Assembly (NCBI GenBank): GCA_019802505.1 | Contig: JAFMOC010000159.1 | Location: forward strand, 1 to 64,000 | Direction of reading: 5' to 3' | Length of the DNA: 64,000 nucleotides | Origin: Corydoras sp. C115 | Lineage: Eukaryota > Chordata > Actinopteri > Siluriformes > Callichthyidae | In this document: positions 22,613 through 32,533 of the stretch, piece by piece | How positions within the stretch are numbered: position 1 is the first letter of the stretch | Layout: every line of letters begins with the position of its first letter | Made by a program: the position numbers and the translations under genes | Notes under the pieces: model-generated | The model's input: the letters and a program-made list of their open reading frames with translations, nothing else | The model's database searches: none | What the model was told of the DNA's origin: nothing

Positions 22613-22782
22613 AAATCCATTCATCCATTATCTTCTATTAGGGTCGCAGGGGGGGGTTCCCCATACCCATCCAGGGGAGAACGTTTCGGGCGCTGGACAG
22701 ATACACCCAGGACAGGACACCAATCTATCGCTGGGCAATATAGGATAAAGCGGAAGATAATGAATGAATGAATGAATGAATT
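22613..22782 (-). mobile_element. SINE 3' half antisense plus a sense tail
   Basis: Antisense 3' half 22613-22740, then a sense tail 22741-22782 (AGGATAAAGCGGAAGATAATG). Probably a small antisense insertion into the 3' end of the preceding sense copy. Confidence 0.7.
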
Positions 22783-23180
22783 CTTTTAGAATGAACCCGC
22801 TGACTTCTGACCGTTTGTTGGAACTGAGCAGCATCTGTCCCTGGATCAGCCATGGATCAGGATTTCCCTAACATGCTTGCCGGGATGCTTGTGGAGTTTT
22901 ACTGCTGTACCATTGAGAACATCCACAATTTACATCTCAGTATGGTATAGCAACTGCATCGCAGGTGTAGCTCCCCACCACAGAGAGACTATCTATCATG
23001 AGTGCTGTGTGAATAGGGCAACAACAGACATTTCTCACCCCGGTCATAGACTTTTTACTCTCCCTCCATCTGGCATTATAGGAGTCTGTGCTCACGCTTC
23101 AGCGGGCTTAAGAAAAGCTTCTTTCCTGAGGCTGTGACCCTGTTAAACTTCCCAGAATCACTTCCCCGCTGTCACTTTAC
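22783..23180 (+). pseudogene. LINE reverse-transcriptase C-terminal relic
   Basis: Three reading frames in order give EFYCCTIENI (about 22895), SHPGHRLFTLPPSG (about 23033-23075) and KSFFPEAVTLLNF (about 23112-23150). This order matches the extreme C-terminal region common in fish non-LTR retrotransposon ORF2 proteins. Frameshifts and stops separate the pieces, so it is dead. The clade cannot be fixed from this part. Confidence 0.6.
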
Positions 23181-23280
23181 TGCCTTTCATACGTATGTAC
23201 CTGCTTCTGTATTAATATCACGTTTGGCATTTGTTCATAAATGTTTACTATAAATTTTTTACTGCACTGATTACATTTAA

Positions 23281-23594
23281 GGCGGCATCCCCGGTTCGAA
23301 TCCCCATCTGGGCGGAGTTTCCATGTTCTCCCCGTGTCTGCGTGGGTTTCCTCCGGGTTCCTCGGTTTTCCTCCCACAGTCCAAAAACATGGACCAAGTC
23401 AATTGAGTTCTCCATATTGCCCCATATAGAGTGTGTCTGTGTGAGTGAGTGTGTGTCCAGTGATAGATTGGCGTCCTGTCCTGGGTGTAACTGCCCAGCG
23501 CCCGAAACGTTCTCCCCTGGATGGGCATGGTGAACCCCCCCCCACCCCCCCGACCCTAATAGAGGATAAAGTGGAAGGATAATGGATGGATGGA
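23281..23594 (+). mobile_element. SINE, sense, deleted head, with TSD
   Basis: TSD TGATTACATTTAA at 23268-23280 and 23595-23607. The copy reads GGCGGC then jumps to ATCCCCGGTTCGAATCC, so box A is gone but box B remains. Because the TSD flanks the shortened form, the deletion may predate insertion. Confidence 0.9.
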
Positions 23595-23611
23595 TGATTA
23601 CATTTAAAATT

Positions 23612-24027
23612 TCCTTTTTGTAGTTCTCCAATTCCATTCTGTAGTCCATCTGTGTGTGTTCTACAGTACATACTGTGTACGTTCCCTTTACTCTGTTCTA
23701 ATGCTCAGAACCCCAATAGTACCCCCACAGAGCAGGGGTTATTGGGTTGGTGCATTATTCCAATCCCAGCAGTGTGTTTCTAATATATATACTGTATACA
23801 TACATATGCATAGAACCAATTAAGTTTGGACATGTCCCCTTTATTCTCCACTTATTCTCCATGTTCTCAGTTCCACTTCCTGTAAAGATGGACTTTGTAG
23901 TTTTATAATTCCATTCTGTAGTCCATCTGTTTGTGTTCTACAGTACATACTGTGTACGTCCCCTTTACTCTGTTCTAATGCTCAGAACCCTAATAGTACC
24001 CCCACAGAGCAGGGGTTATTGGGTTGG
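23612..24027 (+). repeat. Two partial copies of a fold-back interspersed repeat
   Basis: Copies at about 23612-23785 and 23886-24027 share TCCATTCTGTAGTCCATCTG, CAGTACATACTGTGTACG and CACAGAGCAGGGGTTATTGG with the fuller copies at 40504-41288. The second is cut off by an antisense SINE at 24028. Confidence 0.8.
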
Positions 24028-24266
24028 CAGATACACCAAAGACAGGGCGCCAATCTTTCGCTGGGCACACACTCACTCACACAGACACACTCTATATTTG
24101 GGCAATTTGGAGCATTCAATTCACCTTGATCCATGTTTTTGGACTGTGGGAGGAAACCCACGCGGACACGGGGAGAACATGGAAACTCCACCCAGATTGG
24201 GATTCGAACCGGGAATCCCTAGTGCTGAGAGGAGAACATGCTAACCACTAAGCCAACGTGCTGCCC
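24028..24266 (-). mobile_element. SINE, antisense, lacking its 3' end
   Basis: Begins inside the element at GGCAGATACACC, fused directly to the preceding repeat, and ends CAACGTGCTGCCC. No TSD seen, consistent with a deletion junction. Confidence 0.8.
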
Positions 24267-24299
24267 TAAATATTATTATATATGTCTAATATATCACTG

Positions 24300-24643
24300 G
24301 CGGCACGCTGGTTTAGTGGTTAGCATGTTCTCCTCTCAGCACTAGGGATTCCCGGTTCAAATCCCAATCTGGGTGGAGTTTCCATGTTCTCCCCGTGTCT
24401 GCGTGGGTTTCCTCCGGGGTCTCCGGTTTCCTCCCACAGTCCAAAAACATGGATCAAGTCAATTGAGTTCTCCAAATTGCCCCATATAGAGTGTGTATGT
24501 GTGAGTGACTGTGCCCAGCGATAGATTGGCGCCCTGTCCTGGGTCTATCTGCCCAGCGCCCGAGAGGTTCTCTCCTGGATGGGCATGGGGAACCCCACCG
24601 CGACCCTAATAGAGGATGAAGCGGGAGATAATGAATGAATGAA
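24300..24643 (+). mobile_element. SINE, full length, sense, with TSD
   Basis: TSD TAATATATCACTG at 24287-24299 and 24644-24656. (GAAT)n tail type; box B reads GGTTCAAATCC. Confidence 0.92.
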
Positions 24644-24656
24644 TAATATATCACTG

Positions 24657-24940
24657 AGATCCTCTCGTGGATATTTATTCACACACAGACTTTATCAGCA
24701 ACTGCTGGGTTTCTCTTTGTTGGAAAAGCAGACCTGAATGTAAACCCGTTCATGGAGTATCAAGCACTCAGCTGCACAAACAAAAAGTCTACATAGTTTC
24801 TTCTGCTCTGGAACATCTTCAGTTTCTAGCTCAGTGTCGCTGCAAATGAGATCTGATTCACTCAAAAAGGCAGTAAGTGGAAAACTGCCTTTCAAACCAT
24901 CAGGGGTCATTATAAATACCCCAGAAGGCTCTTAACCTGG
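24657..24940. other. Noncoding stretch, nothing recognised
   Basis: No repeat or domain that I recognise. It may be the upstream part of the retroelement relic that follows. Confidence 0.3.
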
Positions 24941-25055
24941 GTGAATGCTCCTTCTGTGTTCCGGGAATTCATCAATGATCTTGTCTTTAGAGGCGTGCTA
25001 TACTGATGACATCCTAGTTTACTCCCCGTCTCCTGATACGCATATTGTACATGTC
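24941..25055 (+). pseudogene. Ty3/Gypsy reverse-transcriptase relic
   Basis: Reads VNAPSVFREFINDLVFR, then after a one-base frame change DDILVYSPSPDTHIVHV. These are the conserved Gypsy RT stretches ending at the Y-x-D-D catalytic box and the start of the following segment. About 20 bases that normally separate them seem shortened. The next part probably continues at 25791-25860 on the far side of the SINE dimer. Old and inactive, unrelated in sequence to the element at 44978. Confidence 0.7.
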
Positions 25056-25068
25056 ATGTTCTGCGATG

Positions 25069-25416
25069 GGCGGCACGGTGGCTTAGTGGTTAGCATGTTC
25101 TCCTCTCAGCACTAGGGATTCCCATTTCGAATCCAATCTGGGTGGAGTTTCCATGTTCTCCCCGTGTCCGTGTGGGTTTCCTCCAGGTTCTCGGGTTTCC
25201 TCCCACAGTCCAAAAACATGGATCAAGTCGATTGAGTTCTCCAAATTGCCCCATATAGAGTGTGTTTGTGTGAGTGAGTGTGCACAGTGATAGATTGGCG
25301 CCCTGTCCTGGGTGTATCCACCCAGCATCTGAGACGTTCTCCCCTGGATGGGCATGGGGAACCCCCCCGCGACCCTAATAGAGGATAAAGCAGAAGATAA
25401 TGGATGGATGGATGGA
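25069..25416 (+). mobile_element. SINE, first half of a dimer
   Basis: Full-length sense copy. TSD ATGTTCTGCGATG lies immediately 5' (25056-25068), and its partner lies only after the second SINE (25778-25790). An 18-bp linker TAAATATCTAGAACAGAG (25417-25434) joins the two units. Confidence 0.92.
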
Positions 25417-25434
25417 TAAATATCTAGAACAGAG

Positions 25435-25777
25435 GGCGGCATGGTGGTTTAGTGGTTAGCATGTTCTCCTCTCTGTGCTAGGGATTCCCGGTTTGAATCC
25501 AATCTGGGTGGAGTTTCCATGTTCTACCCGTGTCCGTGAGGGTTTCCTCCAGGTTCTCGGGTTTCCTCCCACAGTCCAAAAACATGGATCAAGTCGATTG
25601 AGTTCTCCAAATTGCCCCATATAGAGTGTGTCTGTGTGAGTGAGTGTGCACAGTGATAGATTGGTGCCCTGTCCTGGGTGTATCCACCCAGCATCTGAGA
25701 CGTTCTCCCCTGGATGGGCATGGGGAACCCCCCCGCGACCCTAATAGAGGATAAAGTGGAAGATATTGAATGGATGG
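25435..25777 (+). mobile_element. SINE, second half of a dimer
   Basis: Full-length sense copy that shares the unusual CACAGTGATAG and CATCTGAGACG variants with the first unit. It is preceded by the linker seen throughout the array at 29041-31400. Confidence 0.92.
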
Positions 25778-25879
25778 ATGTTCTGCGATGCCTTTTACAC
25801 TCTCACTTATGTCATGGCTAATAATGTGAATGCAATTCGCAGACCAACTTTCTTTATAGCTGAATCATCAGTTGCTAGG

Positions 25880-25945
25880 TATAATTAAACTTTAACTTTA
25901 AAACTTTAACTTTAACTTTAAAACTTTAACTTTAACTTTAACTGC
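25880..25945. repeat. (AACTTT)n hexamer tract
   Basis: About ten units of ACTTTA-type hexamers with occasional extra A. Not the vertebrate telomere repeat (TTAGGG). Confidence 0.85.
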
Positions 25946-25999
25946 TGTTAAAAGTTACCTTTTCCTGGAAAAGTTAAAGATTTTCAGCATATTTTAGTC

Positions 26000-26315
26000 C
26001 ATCCATCCATTATCTTCAGCTTTATCCTCTATTAGGGTCGCGGGGGGGGGGGGGGGGGTTCCCCATGTCCATCCAGGGGAGAACGTTTTCAGGTGCTGGG
26101 CGGATACACCCAGGACAGAGCACCAATCTATCACTGGACACACACACTCACACAGACACACTCTATATGGGGCAATTTGGAGAATTCGATTGACCTTGAT
26201 CCATGTTTTTGGACTGTGGGAGGAACCCGGAGAACCCGGAGGAAACCTACGCGGACACGGGGAGAACATGGAAACTCCACCCAGATTGGGATTTGAACCG
26301 GGAAACCCTAGCGCT
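26000..26315 (-). mobile_element. SINE, antisense, 5'-truncated, G-run
   Basis: Ends at the complement of GCGCTAGGG, so box A is missing. About 19 G at 26041-26058. Confidence 0.85.
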
Positions 26316-26365
26316 TCGCGAAATACCAGTTTATTAATTATTTACTTTTAAATAAACACATTTAT

Positions 26366-26586
26366 GGGCGGCATGGTGGTGGGATTCCAGGTTTGAATCC
26401 CAATCTGGGTTTCCATGTTCTCTCTGTGTCCACGTGAGTTTCCTCCGGGTTCTTCAGTTTCCTCCCACAGTCCAAAAACATGGATCCAAGGTAGATTAAA
26501 GGCTCTAAATTGCCCCATATAGAGTGTGTTTGTGTAAATGCATGTGCCCAGCGACAGAATGGTACCCTGTCCTTGGTGTACCCCTG
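26366..26586 (+). mobile_element. SINE, sense, deleted at both ends
   Basis: GGCGGCATGGTGG is joined directly to GGGATTCCAGG, losing box A; the 3' end stops after CCTTGGTGTACCCC. Confidence 0.75.
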
Positions 26587-26654
26587 TCCTGTGATTTATT
26601 CCCAATAATGCCCACCTCCTGTGCCCTATTCCTTAAATAAACTATATTCATATA

Positions 26655-28275
26655 CAGTTGTGATCAAATTTATTCAACCCCCACTGAAATAAAGTGTTTT
26701 GGCCAGTTTGACATTGATTTGGATCATTTCAGTCATCTTATTTACAATTATATCAAAGAGGCACTTATAAATTAGACAAATATAACATAATATTTATGAT
26801 GGAATAACCACAAATGTCTTTACTGTGCTCACATCATTATCAGTTTTATTCAACCCCCTAGTGACATTATTTTTTAGTACTTAGTACAACATCCTTTTCC
26901 AGTTATGACAGCTTTCAAGCGTGAAGCATAGCTTGACACAAGTGTCTTGCAGCGACCTATGGGTATCTTAGCCCATTCTTCATGGGCAAAAGCCTCCAGT
27001 TTTCAGTCACATTCTTAGGCTTGCGCACTGCAACTGCCTTCTTTAGGTCCCACCAGAGGTTCTCAATTGGATTTAAGTCTGGTGATTGCGATGGCCACTC
27101 TAGAATGTTCCAGCCTTTCATGTTCAACCATGCTCTAGTGGACTTGGATGTGTGCTTCGGATCATTGTCCTGTTGGAAGGTCCAACGTCTCCCAAGCCGC
27201 AGGTTTGTGACTGACTCCATCACATTTTCCTCCAAGATCTCCTGGTACTGAAGGGAATTCATGGTACCCTGCACACGTTGAAGCTTTCCTGTACCATTAG
27301 AAGCAAAACAGCCCCCAAAGCATAATTGACCCCCCGCCATGCTTCACAGTAGGCAAGGTGTTCTTTTGTTCATAAGCCTGGTTCTTCCTCCTCCAAACAT
27401 AGCGCTGGTCCATTGTCCCAAACAGTTCTAATTTAGTTTCATCTGACCACAGTACACTGTCCCAAAACCTTTGTGGCTTGTCCACATGACTTCTGGATAC
27501 TGCAGTCGACTTTTCTTGTTCTTTGGAGTCAGCAAGGGGGTGCGCCTGGGAGTTCTGGCATGGAGGTCTTCGTTATGCAGTGCGCGCCTTATTGTCTGAG
27601 CTGAAACTTCAGTGCCCACATCTGACAGGTCTTTTTTTCAGTTCCTTAGCAGTCACGCGGGGATTTTTCTCCACATTACGCTTCAGGTAGCGCACAGCAG
27701 TCGCGGTCAGGATCTTCTTTCTGCCACGACCAGGTAACGTTTCCACTGTGCCCTTTAACTTGAACTTGCGAATGATACTTCCGATAGTGTCTCTTGGAAA
27801 ATTTAACAACTTCGCAATCTTTTTATATCCATTGCCATTCTTGTGAAGAGCAATAACCTCTTCTCTTGTCTTCTGGGACCATTCTCTTGCCTTCACCATG
27901 CTTGTAAACACACCAGTAGATGTCTAGAAGGAGCTGAGTATCACAGTCCTTTTAAATCTGCCTAATTGGTGCTTATCATGCTTGATCGCTGCTCGTTGAC
28001 ATCCACAGGTGTTTTCAATACCTGATTGAAAACACTGGAATGAACCTCTGTTCTTATGAGTGGTAGTTGTAAAGGGGTTGAATAATTGTGTCAATGAAGA
28101 AATCACAAAAAGGCCATTTAATACTTTATGACAAAAACAATTGATGCTATCTTAGTTGCATTTAGTTCTTTAACAAGTCCTTGTAAGATTTCATTATGAA
28201 CACAATTACAAATGTGCACTGAATTCCATAAAACCCTTCGCAGCATTGGGGGTTGAATAAATTTGATCACAACTG
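26655..28275 (-). mobile_element. Tc1-type DNA transposon, decayed
   Basis: Terminal inverted repeats begin CAGTTGTGATCAAATTTATT at 26655 and end with the reverse complement at 28275; TA dinucleotides flank both ends (26653-26654, 28276-28277). Length of about 1.62 kb is normal for fish Tc1 elements. The transposase lies on the minus strand. A second internal copy of the GGTTGAATAA motif lies about 200 bases inside the right end, as in inverted/direct-repeat type Tc1 elements. Confidence 0.95.
26957..27899 (-). pseudogene. Tc1 transposase pseudogene
   Basis: Read right to left: MVKAREWSQKTREEVIALHK starts at 27899 and leads the paired helix-turn-helix DNA-binding part; then LWSDETKLELFG (first catalytic Asp), FQQDNDPKHT (second Asp) and SPDLNPIENLWWDLK (catalytic Glu), the DD34E set of Tc1. 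The frame changes at about 27615, 27450-27480 and 27300-27340, so no full-length protein can be made. Such proteins act in the nucleus, cutting at their own TIRs and inserting at TA. Confidence 0.93.
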
Positions 28276-28277
28276 TA

Positions 28278-28853
28278 AGACATTAAAAAATATTCCTTTT
28301 GCACTCTCATATGCACAAGCTAATAATTAATATTATTAATAATCAATATGAAATTAAATGGAATTAATCAAATGAAAGTTTAAACCTTATTCCCGTCGAA
28401 TTTTACAAAGTGGGTTTCAGCATCACTGTATCATCAAAATGTCCGCACCATAACTAACACCTCCTCCCGTCGCAATACACTCCCTCGCCAAGGGTCCGTT
28501 CTGAACCCCTGAGCAAGGTCATAGCTGCTGAGTGCGTAATGAGTGGGAGCCAGTGGAGAAGCCATTATTTTCGCCTACACCACCAGAGCTGTGCAATGAC
28601 CTGGCATTCTAACAAATGGAGGGGAAAACTCTGGGTCCAAGATGTAAACCCCTCCTTCGGCTCCCCTGGCAAATAGTGTAGCTCGGAAGCACTGACCCGA
28701 ACGGAACGGTTCCACCCAGATCAAAAATGACAGGAATTGCCAAGAAAGCAGCGTGCTCCGGCAAGCCGAGGGAAGAGTGTGTAAAAGAAATCATGATTAA
28801 GGAGAATAAATAAGATGTCATGCTGAGCAAAGAGAAATTTTGCCTTTGACTGA

Positions 28854-28856
<3 letters not shown>
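28278..28856. other. Non-repetitive noncoding stretch
   Basis: Balanced composition, no repeats, no exon recognised. The part at about 28440-28800 could be a conserved noncoding element. Confidence 0.4.

Positions 28857-28907
<51 letters not shown>
28857..28907. repeat. (AG)n microsatellite
   Basis: About 25 AG units. The Leu-Ser-rich minus-strand frame across it is an artefact. Confidence 0.95.
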
Positions 28908-28911
<4 letters not shown>

Positions 28912-28936
28912 GGATGGCTTCTGCCTCCGTCTCTGA

Positions 28937-29058
28937 GTGTGAAAAAGTGAAAGAGACAAAACCAAACAGGTGATTTTGAATGTTTTAAGGACAGATTTTA
29001 CTTAGAAATGTAGCAATATGGTATACATTTTTGGTTTTGGTAAATATCTAGAACAGAG
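28937..29058 (+). repeat. Flank block duplicated at 30923-31038
   Basis: GTGAAAAAGTGAAAGAGAC through TTTTGGTAAATATCTAG recurs, diverged, at 30923-31038, directly before the last SINE of the array. It marks the original single-copy flank of the SINE that was amplified. Confidence 0.7.
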
Positions 29059-29400
29059 GACGGCATAGTGGCTTAGTGGTTAGCATGTTCTCCTGTCAGC
29101 GCTGGGGATTCAGGTTCGAATCCCCATCTGGGTGGAGTTTCCATGTTCTCCCCGTGTCGCATGGGTTCCTCCAGGTTCTCCGGTTTCTTCCCACAGTCCA
29201 AAAACATGGATGAGGTCAATTGAGTTCTCCAAATTACCCCATATAGAGTGTGTGTGTGAGTGAGTGTGTGTCCAGTGATAGATTGGTGTCCTGTCCTGAG
29301 TGTATCTACCCAGCGCCTGAGACGTTCTCCCCTGGATGGGCATGGGGAACCCCCCCGCGACCCTAATAGAGGATAAAGCGAAAGATAATGGATGGATGGA
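29059..29400 (+). mobile_element. SINE, array unit 1
   Basis: Full-length; head GACGGCATAGTGGCTTAG; one base lost near CGTGTCGCATGG. Confidence 0.9.
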
Positions 29401-29418
29401 TAAATATCTAGAACAGAG

Positions 29419-29767
29419 GGCGGAACGGTGACTTAGTGGTTAGCATGTTCTCCAATCTGCGCTGGGGATTCAGGTTCGAATCCCAATCTGAATGGAGTTT
29501 CCATGCTCTCCCCGTGTCCGTGTGGGTTTCCTCCGGGTTCTCCGGTTTCTTCCCACAGTCCAAAACCATGGATCAAGTAAATTGAGTTCTGCAAATTGCC
29601 CCATATAGAGTGTGTGTGTGAGTGAGTGTGTGTCCAGTGATAGATTGGTGTCCTGTCCTGGGTGTATCTGCCCAGTGCCCGAGACGTTCTCCCCTGGATG
29701 GGCATGGGGGAACCCCCCCCCCCGCGACCCTAATAGAGGATAAAGCGGAATATAATGGATGGATGGA
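29419..29767 (+). mobile_element. SINE, array unit 2
   Basis: Full-length; box A reads TGACTTAGTGG. Shares the GGCGGAACGG head with units 3 and 4. Confidence 0.9.
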
Positions 29768-29785
29768 TAAATATCTAGAACAGAG

Positions 29786-30138
29786 GGCGGAACGGTGGCT
29801 TAGTGGTTAGCATGTTCTCCTCTCAGCGCTGGGGATTCAGATTTGAATCCCAATCTGGATGGAGTTTCCATGTTTTCCCCGTGTCCGTGTGGGTTTCCTC
29901 CGGGTTCTCCGGTTTCTTCCCACAGTCCAAAAACATGGATCAAGTAAATTGAGTTCTGCAAAATGCCCCATATAGAGTGTGTCTGTGTGTGTGAGTGTGT
30001 GTCCAGTGATAGATTGGTGTCCTGTCCTGGGTGTATCTGCCCAGTGCCCGAGACGTTCTCCCCTGGATGGGCATGGGGGAACCCCCCCCCCCCCGCGACC
30101 CTAATAGAGGATAAAGCGGAATATAATGGATGGATGGA
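29786..30138 (+). mobile_element. SINE, array unit 3
   Basis: Full-length; box B decayed to AGATTTGAATCC. C run longer than in unit 2. Confidence 0.9.
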
Positions 30139-30156
30139 TAAATATCTAGAACAGAG

Positions 30157-30510
30157 GGCGGAACGGTGGCTTAGTGGTTAGCATGTTCTCCTCTCAGCGC
30201 TAGGGATTCAGATTTGAATCCCAATCTGGATGGAGTTTCCATGTTTTCCCCGTGTCCGTGTGGGTTTCCTCCGGGTTCTCCGGTTTCCTCCCACAGTCCA
30301 AAAACATGGATGAGGTCAATTGAGTTCTCCAAATTGCCCCATATAGAGTGTGTGTGTGTGAGTGAGTGTGTGTCCAGTGATAGTTTGGTGTCCTGTCCTG
30401 GTTGTATCTACCCAGCGCCTGAGACGTTCTCCCCTGGATGGGCATGGGGAACCCCCCCGTGACCCTAATATAGGATAAAGCAGAAGACAATGATGGATGG
30501 GATGGATGGA
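30157..30510 (+). mobile_element. SINE, array unit 4
   Basis: Full-length; shares the AGATTTGAATCC box B with unit 3, showing they are the closest pair. Confidence 0.9.
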
Positions 30511-30528
30511 TAAATATCTAGAACAGAG

Positions 30529-30735
30529 GGTGGCTTAGTGATTAGCATGTTCTGCTCTCAGCACTAGGGATTCAGATTCGAATCCCAATCTGGGTGGAGT
30601 TTCCATGTTTTCCCCGTGTTCGTGTGGGTTTCCTCCGGGTTCTCCGGTTTCCTCCCACAGTCCAAAAACATGGATCAAGTCAATTGAGTTCTCCAAATTG
30701 CCCCATATAGAGTGTGTCTGTGTGAATGAGTGTGT
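30529..30735 (+). mobile_element. SINE, array unit 5, 5' part only
   Basis: Starts inside the head (GGTGGCTTAGTG) and is broken at GAATGAGTGTGTTCCCC by an antisense piece. Confidence 0.85.
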
Positions 30736-30922
30736 TCCCCATGTCCATCCAGGGGAGAACGTTTCGGGTGCTGGGTAGATACACGCCCTGTCCTGCCAAT
30801 CTACCACTGGGCACACACTCACTCACACAGACACTCACACAAACACTCTATATGGGGCAATCTGGAGAATTTAAACCTGGAATCCTTAGCGCTGAAAGGA
30901 GAACATGCTAACCACTAAACCA
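30736..30922 (-). mobile_element. SINE, antisense, internally deleted
   Basis: Runs from CCCCATGTCCATCCAGGG to CTAAACCACCGTGC; lacks the ATCCATGTTTTTGGAC-to-GGGATTCG stretch. Confidence 0.8.
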
Positions 30923-31038
30923 CCGTGCATGTGTGAAAAAGTGAAGGAGACAAAATAAAATGGAGATGATTTTCAATGATTTGAGGAAAGACATATGGTT
31001 TTATTTTTTATTAGTTTTGATAAATATATAGAACAGAG

Positions 31039-31390
31039 GGCGGTACTGTGGCTTAGTGGTTAGCATGTTCTCCTCTCAGTGCTAAGGTTTCCCGGTTCGA
31101 ATCCCCATCTGGGTGGAGTTTCCATGTTCTCCCCGTGTCAGTGTGGGTTTCCTCCAGGTTCTCGGGTTTCCTCCCAAAGTCCAAAAACATGGATCAAGGT
31201 CAATTGAATTCTCTAAATTGCCCCATATAGAGTGCGTGTGTGTGTGTGAGTGAGTGTGTGTCCAGTGATAGATTGGCGCCCTGTCCTGTGTGTATCTGCC
31301 CAGTGCACGAAACATTCTCCCCTGGATGGCCATGGGGAACCCCCCCATGACCCTAGTAGAGGATAAAATGGAAGATAATGGATGGATGGA
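31039..31390 (+). mobile_element. SINE, array unit 6
   Basis: Full-length copy that follows the duplicated flank block; head GGCGGTACTGTGGCTTAG. Confidence 0.9.
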
Positions 31391-31400
31391 TCTAGAACAG

Positions 31401-31769
31401 AACAGCGGTCTTAGTAAAAATTCTCAACATAGAATTTTTCGCACTCCTGTGATTTCAAACCCCTGAAGTTGTCTCTCCTAGTAGCACTCAATATCTCCAT
31501 TATTATTGACCTTTGAACACCACCAGCTCTATACCTAGAGAATTAATGTAGATGCCAAATCTTAGCTTGTGTGAAAACTCAAGGCTTAATGGACTCCAGA
31601 GACCAAGGAACAGCAAGAAAAATCATACATTGCCAAATATAAGCCTTAGTAATAGCTCCACTTGTCATCGTATATGTTTATGTCAGTTTTTGGGATACAA
31701 GTTTTATATTCTGCAATCAAAAACCGAAGAGTTATCATATTTAAAAAATATATCAAAATAATACAGCCA
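31401..31769. other. Noncoding stretch, nothing recognised
   Basis: AT-rich, no repeat or exon recognised. Confidence 0.4.
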
Positions 31770-31947
31770 TAGATTGGCGTCCTGTCCTGGTTGTATCTGC
31801 CCAGCGCCTGAAATGTTCTCCCCTGGATGGGCTTGGGGAACCCCCCTCCCCGTGACCCTAGTAGAGGGTCGATTGGGATTCGAATCGGGAATCCCTAGCA
31901 CTGAGAGTGAGAGGCAAACGTGCTAACCACTAAGCCACCGTGCCGCC
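31770..31947 (+). mobile_element. SINE 3' end (sense) fused to SINE 5' end (antisense)
   Basis: Sense part 31770-31867 from AGATTGGCGTCC to CTAGTAGAGG; antisense part 31868-31947 from GATTGGGATTCG to CCGTGCCGCC. Centre of both missing. Confidence 0.75.
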
Positions 31948-31995
31948 TTTACGCACCCAGTTTACCTTAAAATTTTTTCATTTAAATATTACGTG

Positions 31996-32341
31996 GGTGG
32001 CACGGTGGTTTAGTGGTTAGCATGTTCTCCTCTCAGCGCTAGGGATTCCCGGTTCGAATCCCCATCTGGGTGGAGTTTCCATGTTCTCCCCGTGTCCGCA
32101 TGGGTTTCCTCCGGGTTCTCCGGTTTCCTCCCACAGTCCAAAAACATGGATCAAGTCAATTGAATTCTCAAAATTGCCCCATATAGAGTGTGTCTGCGTG
32201 AGTGAGTGTGTGCCCAGCGATGGATTGGCGCCCTGTCTATCTGCGCCTGGACTGCGCCTGAAACGTTCTCCCCTGGATAGGCATGGGGAACCCCGCCGCG
32301 ACCCTAATAGAGGATAAAGCAGAAGATAATGAATGAATGAA
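31996..32341 (+). mobile_element. SINE, sense, with TSD
   Basis: TSD AAATATTACGT (31985-31995) and AAATATTATGT (32342-32352), one difference. The CCTGGGTGTATCTGCCC part is rearranged. (GAAT)n tail. Confidence 0.88.
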
Positions 32342-32439
32342 TAAATATTATGTTAGAAATAAAAAAAAATAAATATAGCAGTGTATAATAAAAATGTAGA
32401 TATAAAAATATAATCACAATAAAAAAATAGCAGATGTTT

Positions 32440-32520
32440 CTGTTTAGATAGATAAAATACTTTATTTATCCTGAAGGGAATTTAGCAGCCAGTAGCAGTT
32501 TCATTACAATAAACATTATT
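32440..32520 (-). repeat. Possible LINE 3'-end remnant
   Basis: GATAAAATACTTTATTTATCC followed by GAAGGGAATTTAGCAGCC resembles, from memory, a fish LINE 3' end read in antisense. Short and uncertain. Confidence 0.35.
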
Positions 32521-32533
32521 ATAATAAAGGAAA

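Larger units (their letters stand above)
29041..31400 (+). repeat. Tandem SINE array with 18-bp linker
   Basis: The linker TAAATATCTAGAACAGAG starts at 29041, 29401, 29768, 30139, 30511 and, with one change, 31021; a partial copy TCTAGAACAG ends the array at 31391. Each linker is followed by a sense SINE, giving steps of 360-372 bases. The linker has the length and position expected of the target-site duplication of the founding SINE. Confidence 0.93.

Noticed and set aside
25880..25945. Interstitial telomere sequence
   Set aside because: The hexamer is AACTTT, not the vertebrate TTAGGG/CCCTAA.
29041..31400. Repeat-spacer pattern resembling a CRISPR array
   Set aside because: Vertebrate nuclear DNA; the 'spacers' are SINE copies of one family and the 18-bp repeat is a target-site duplication.
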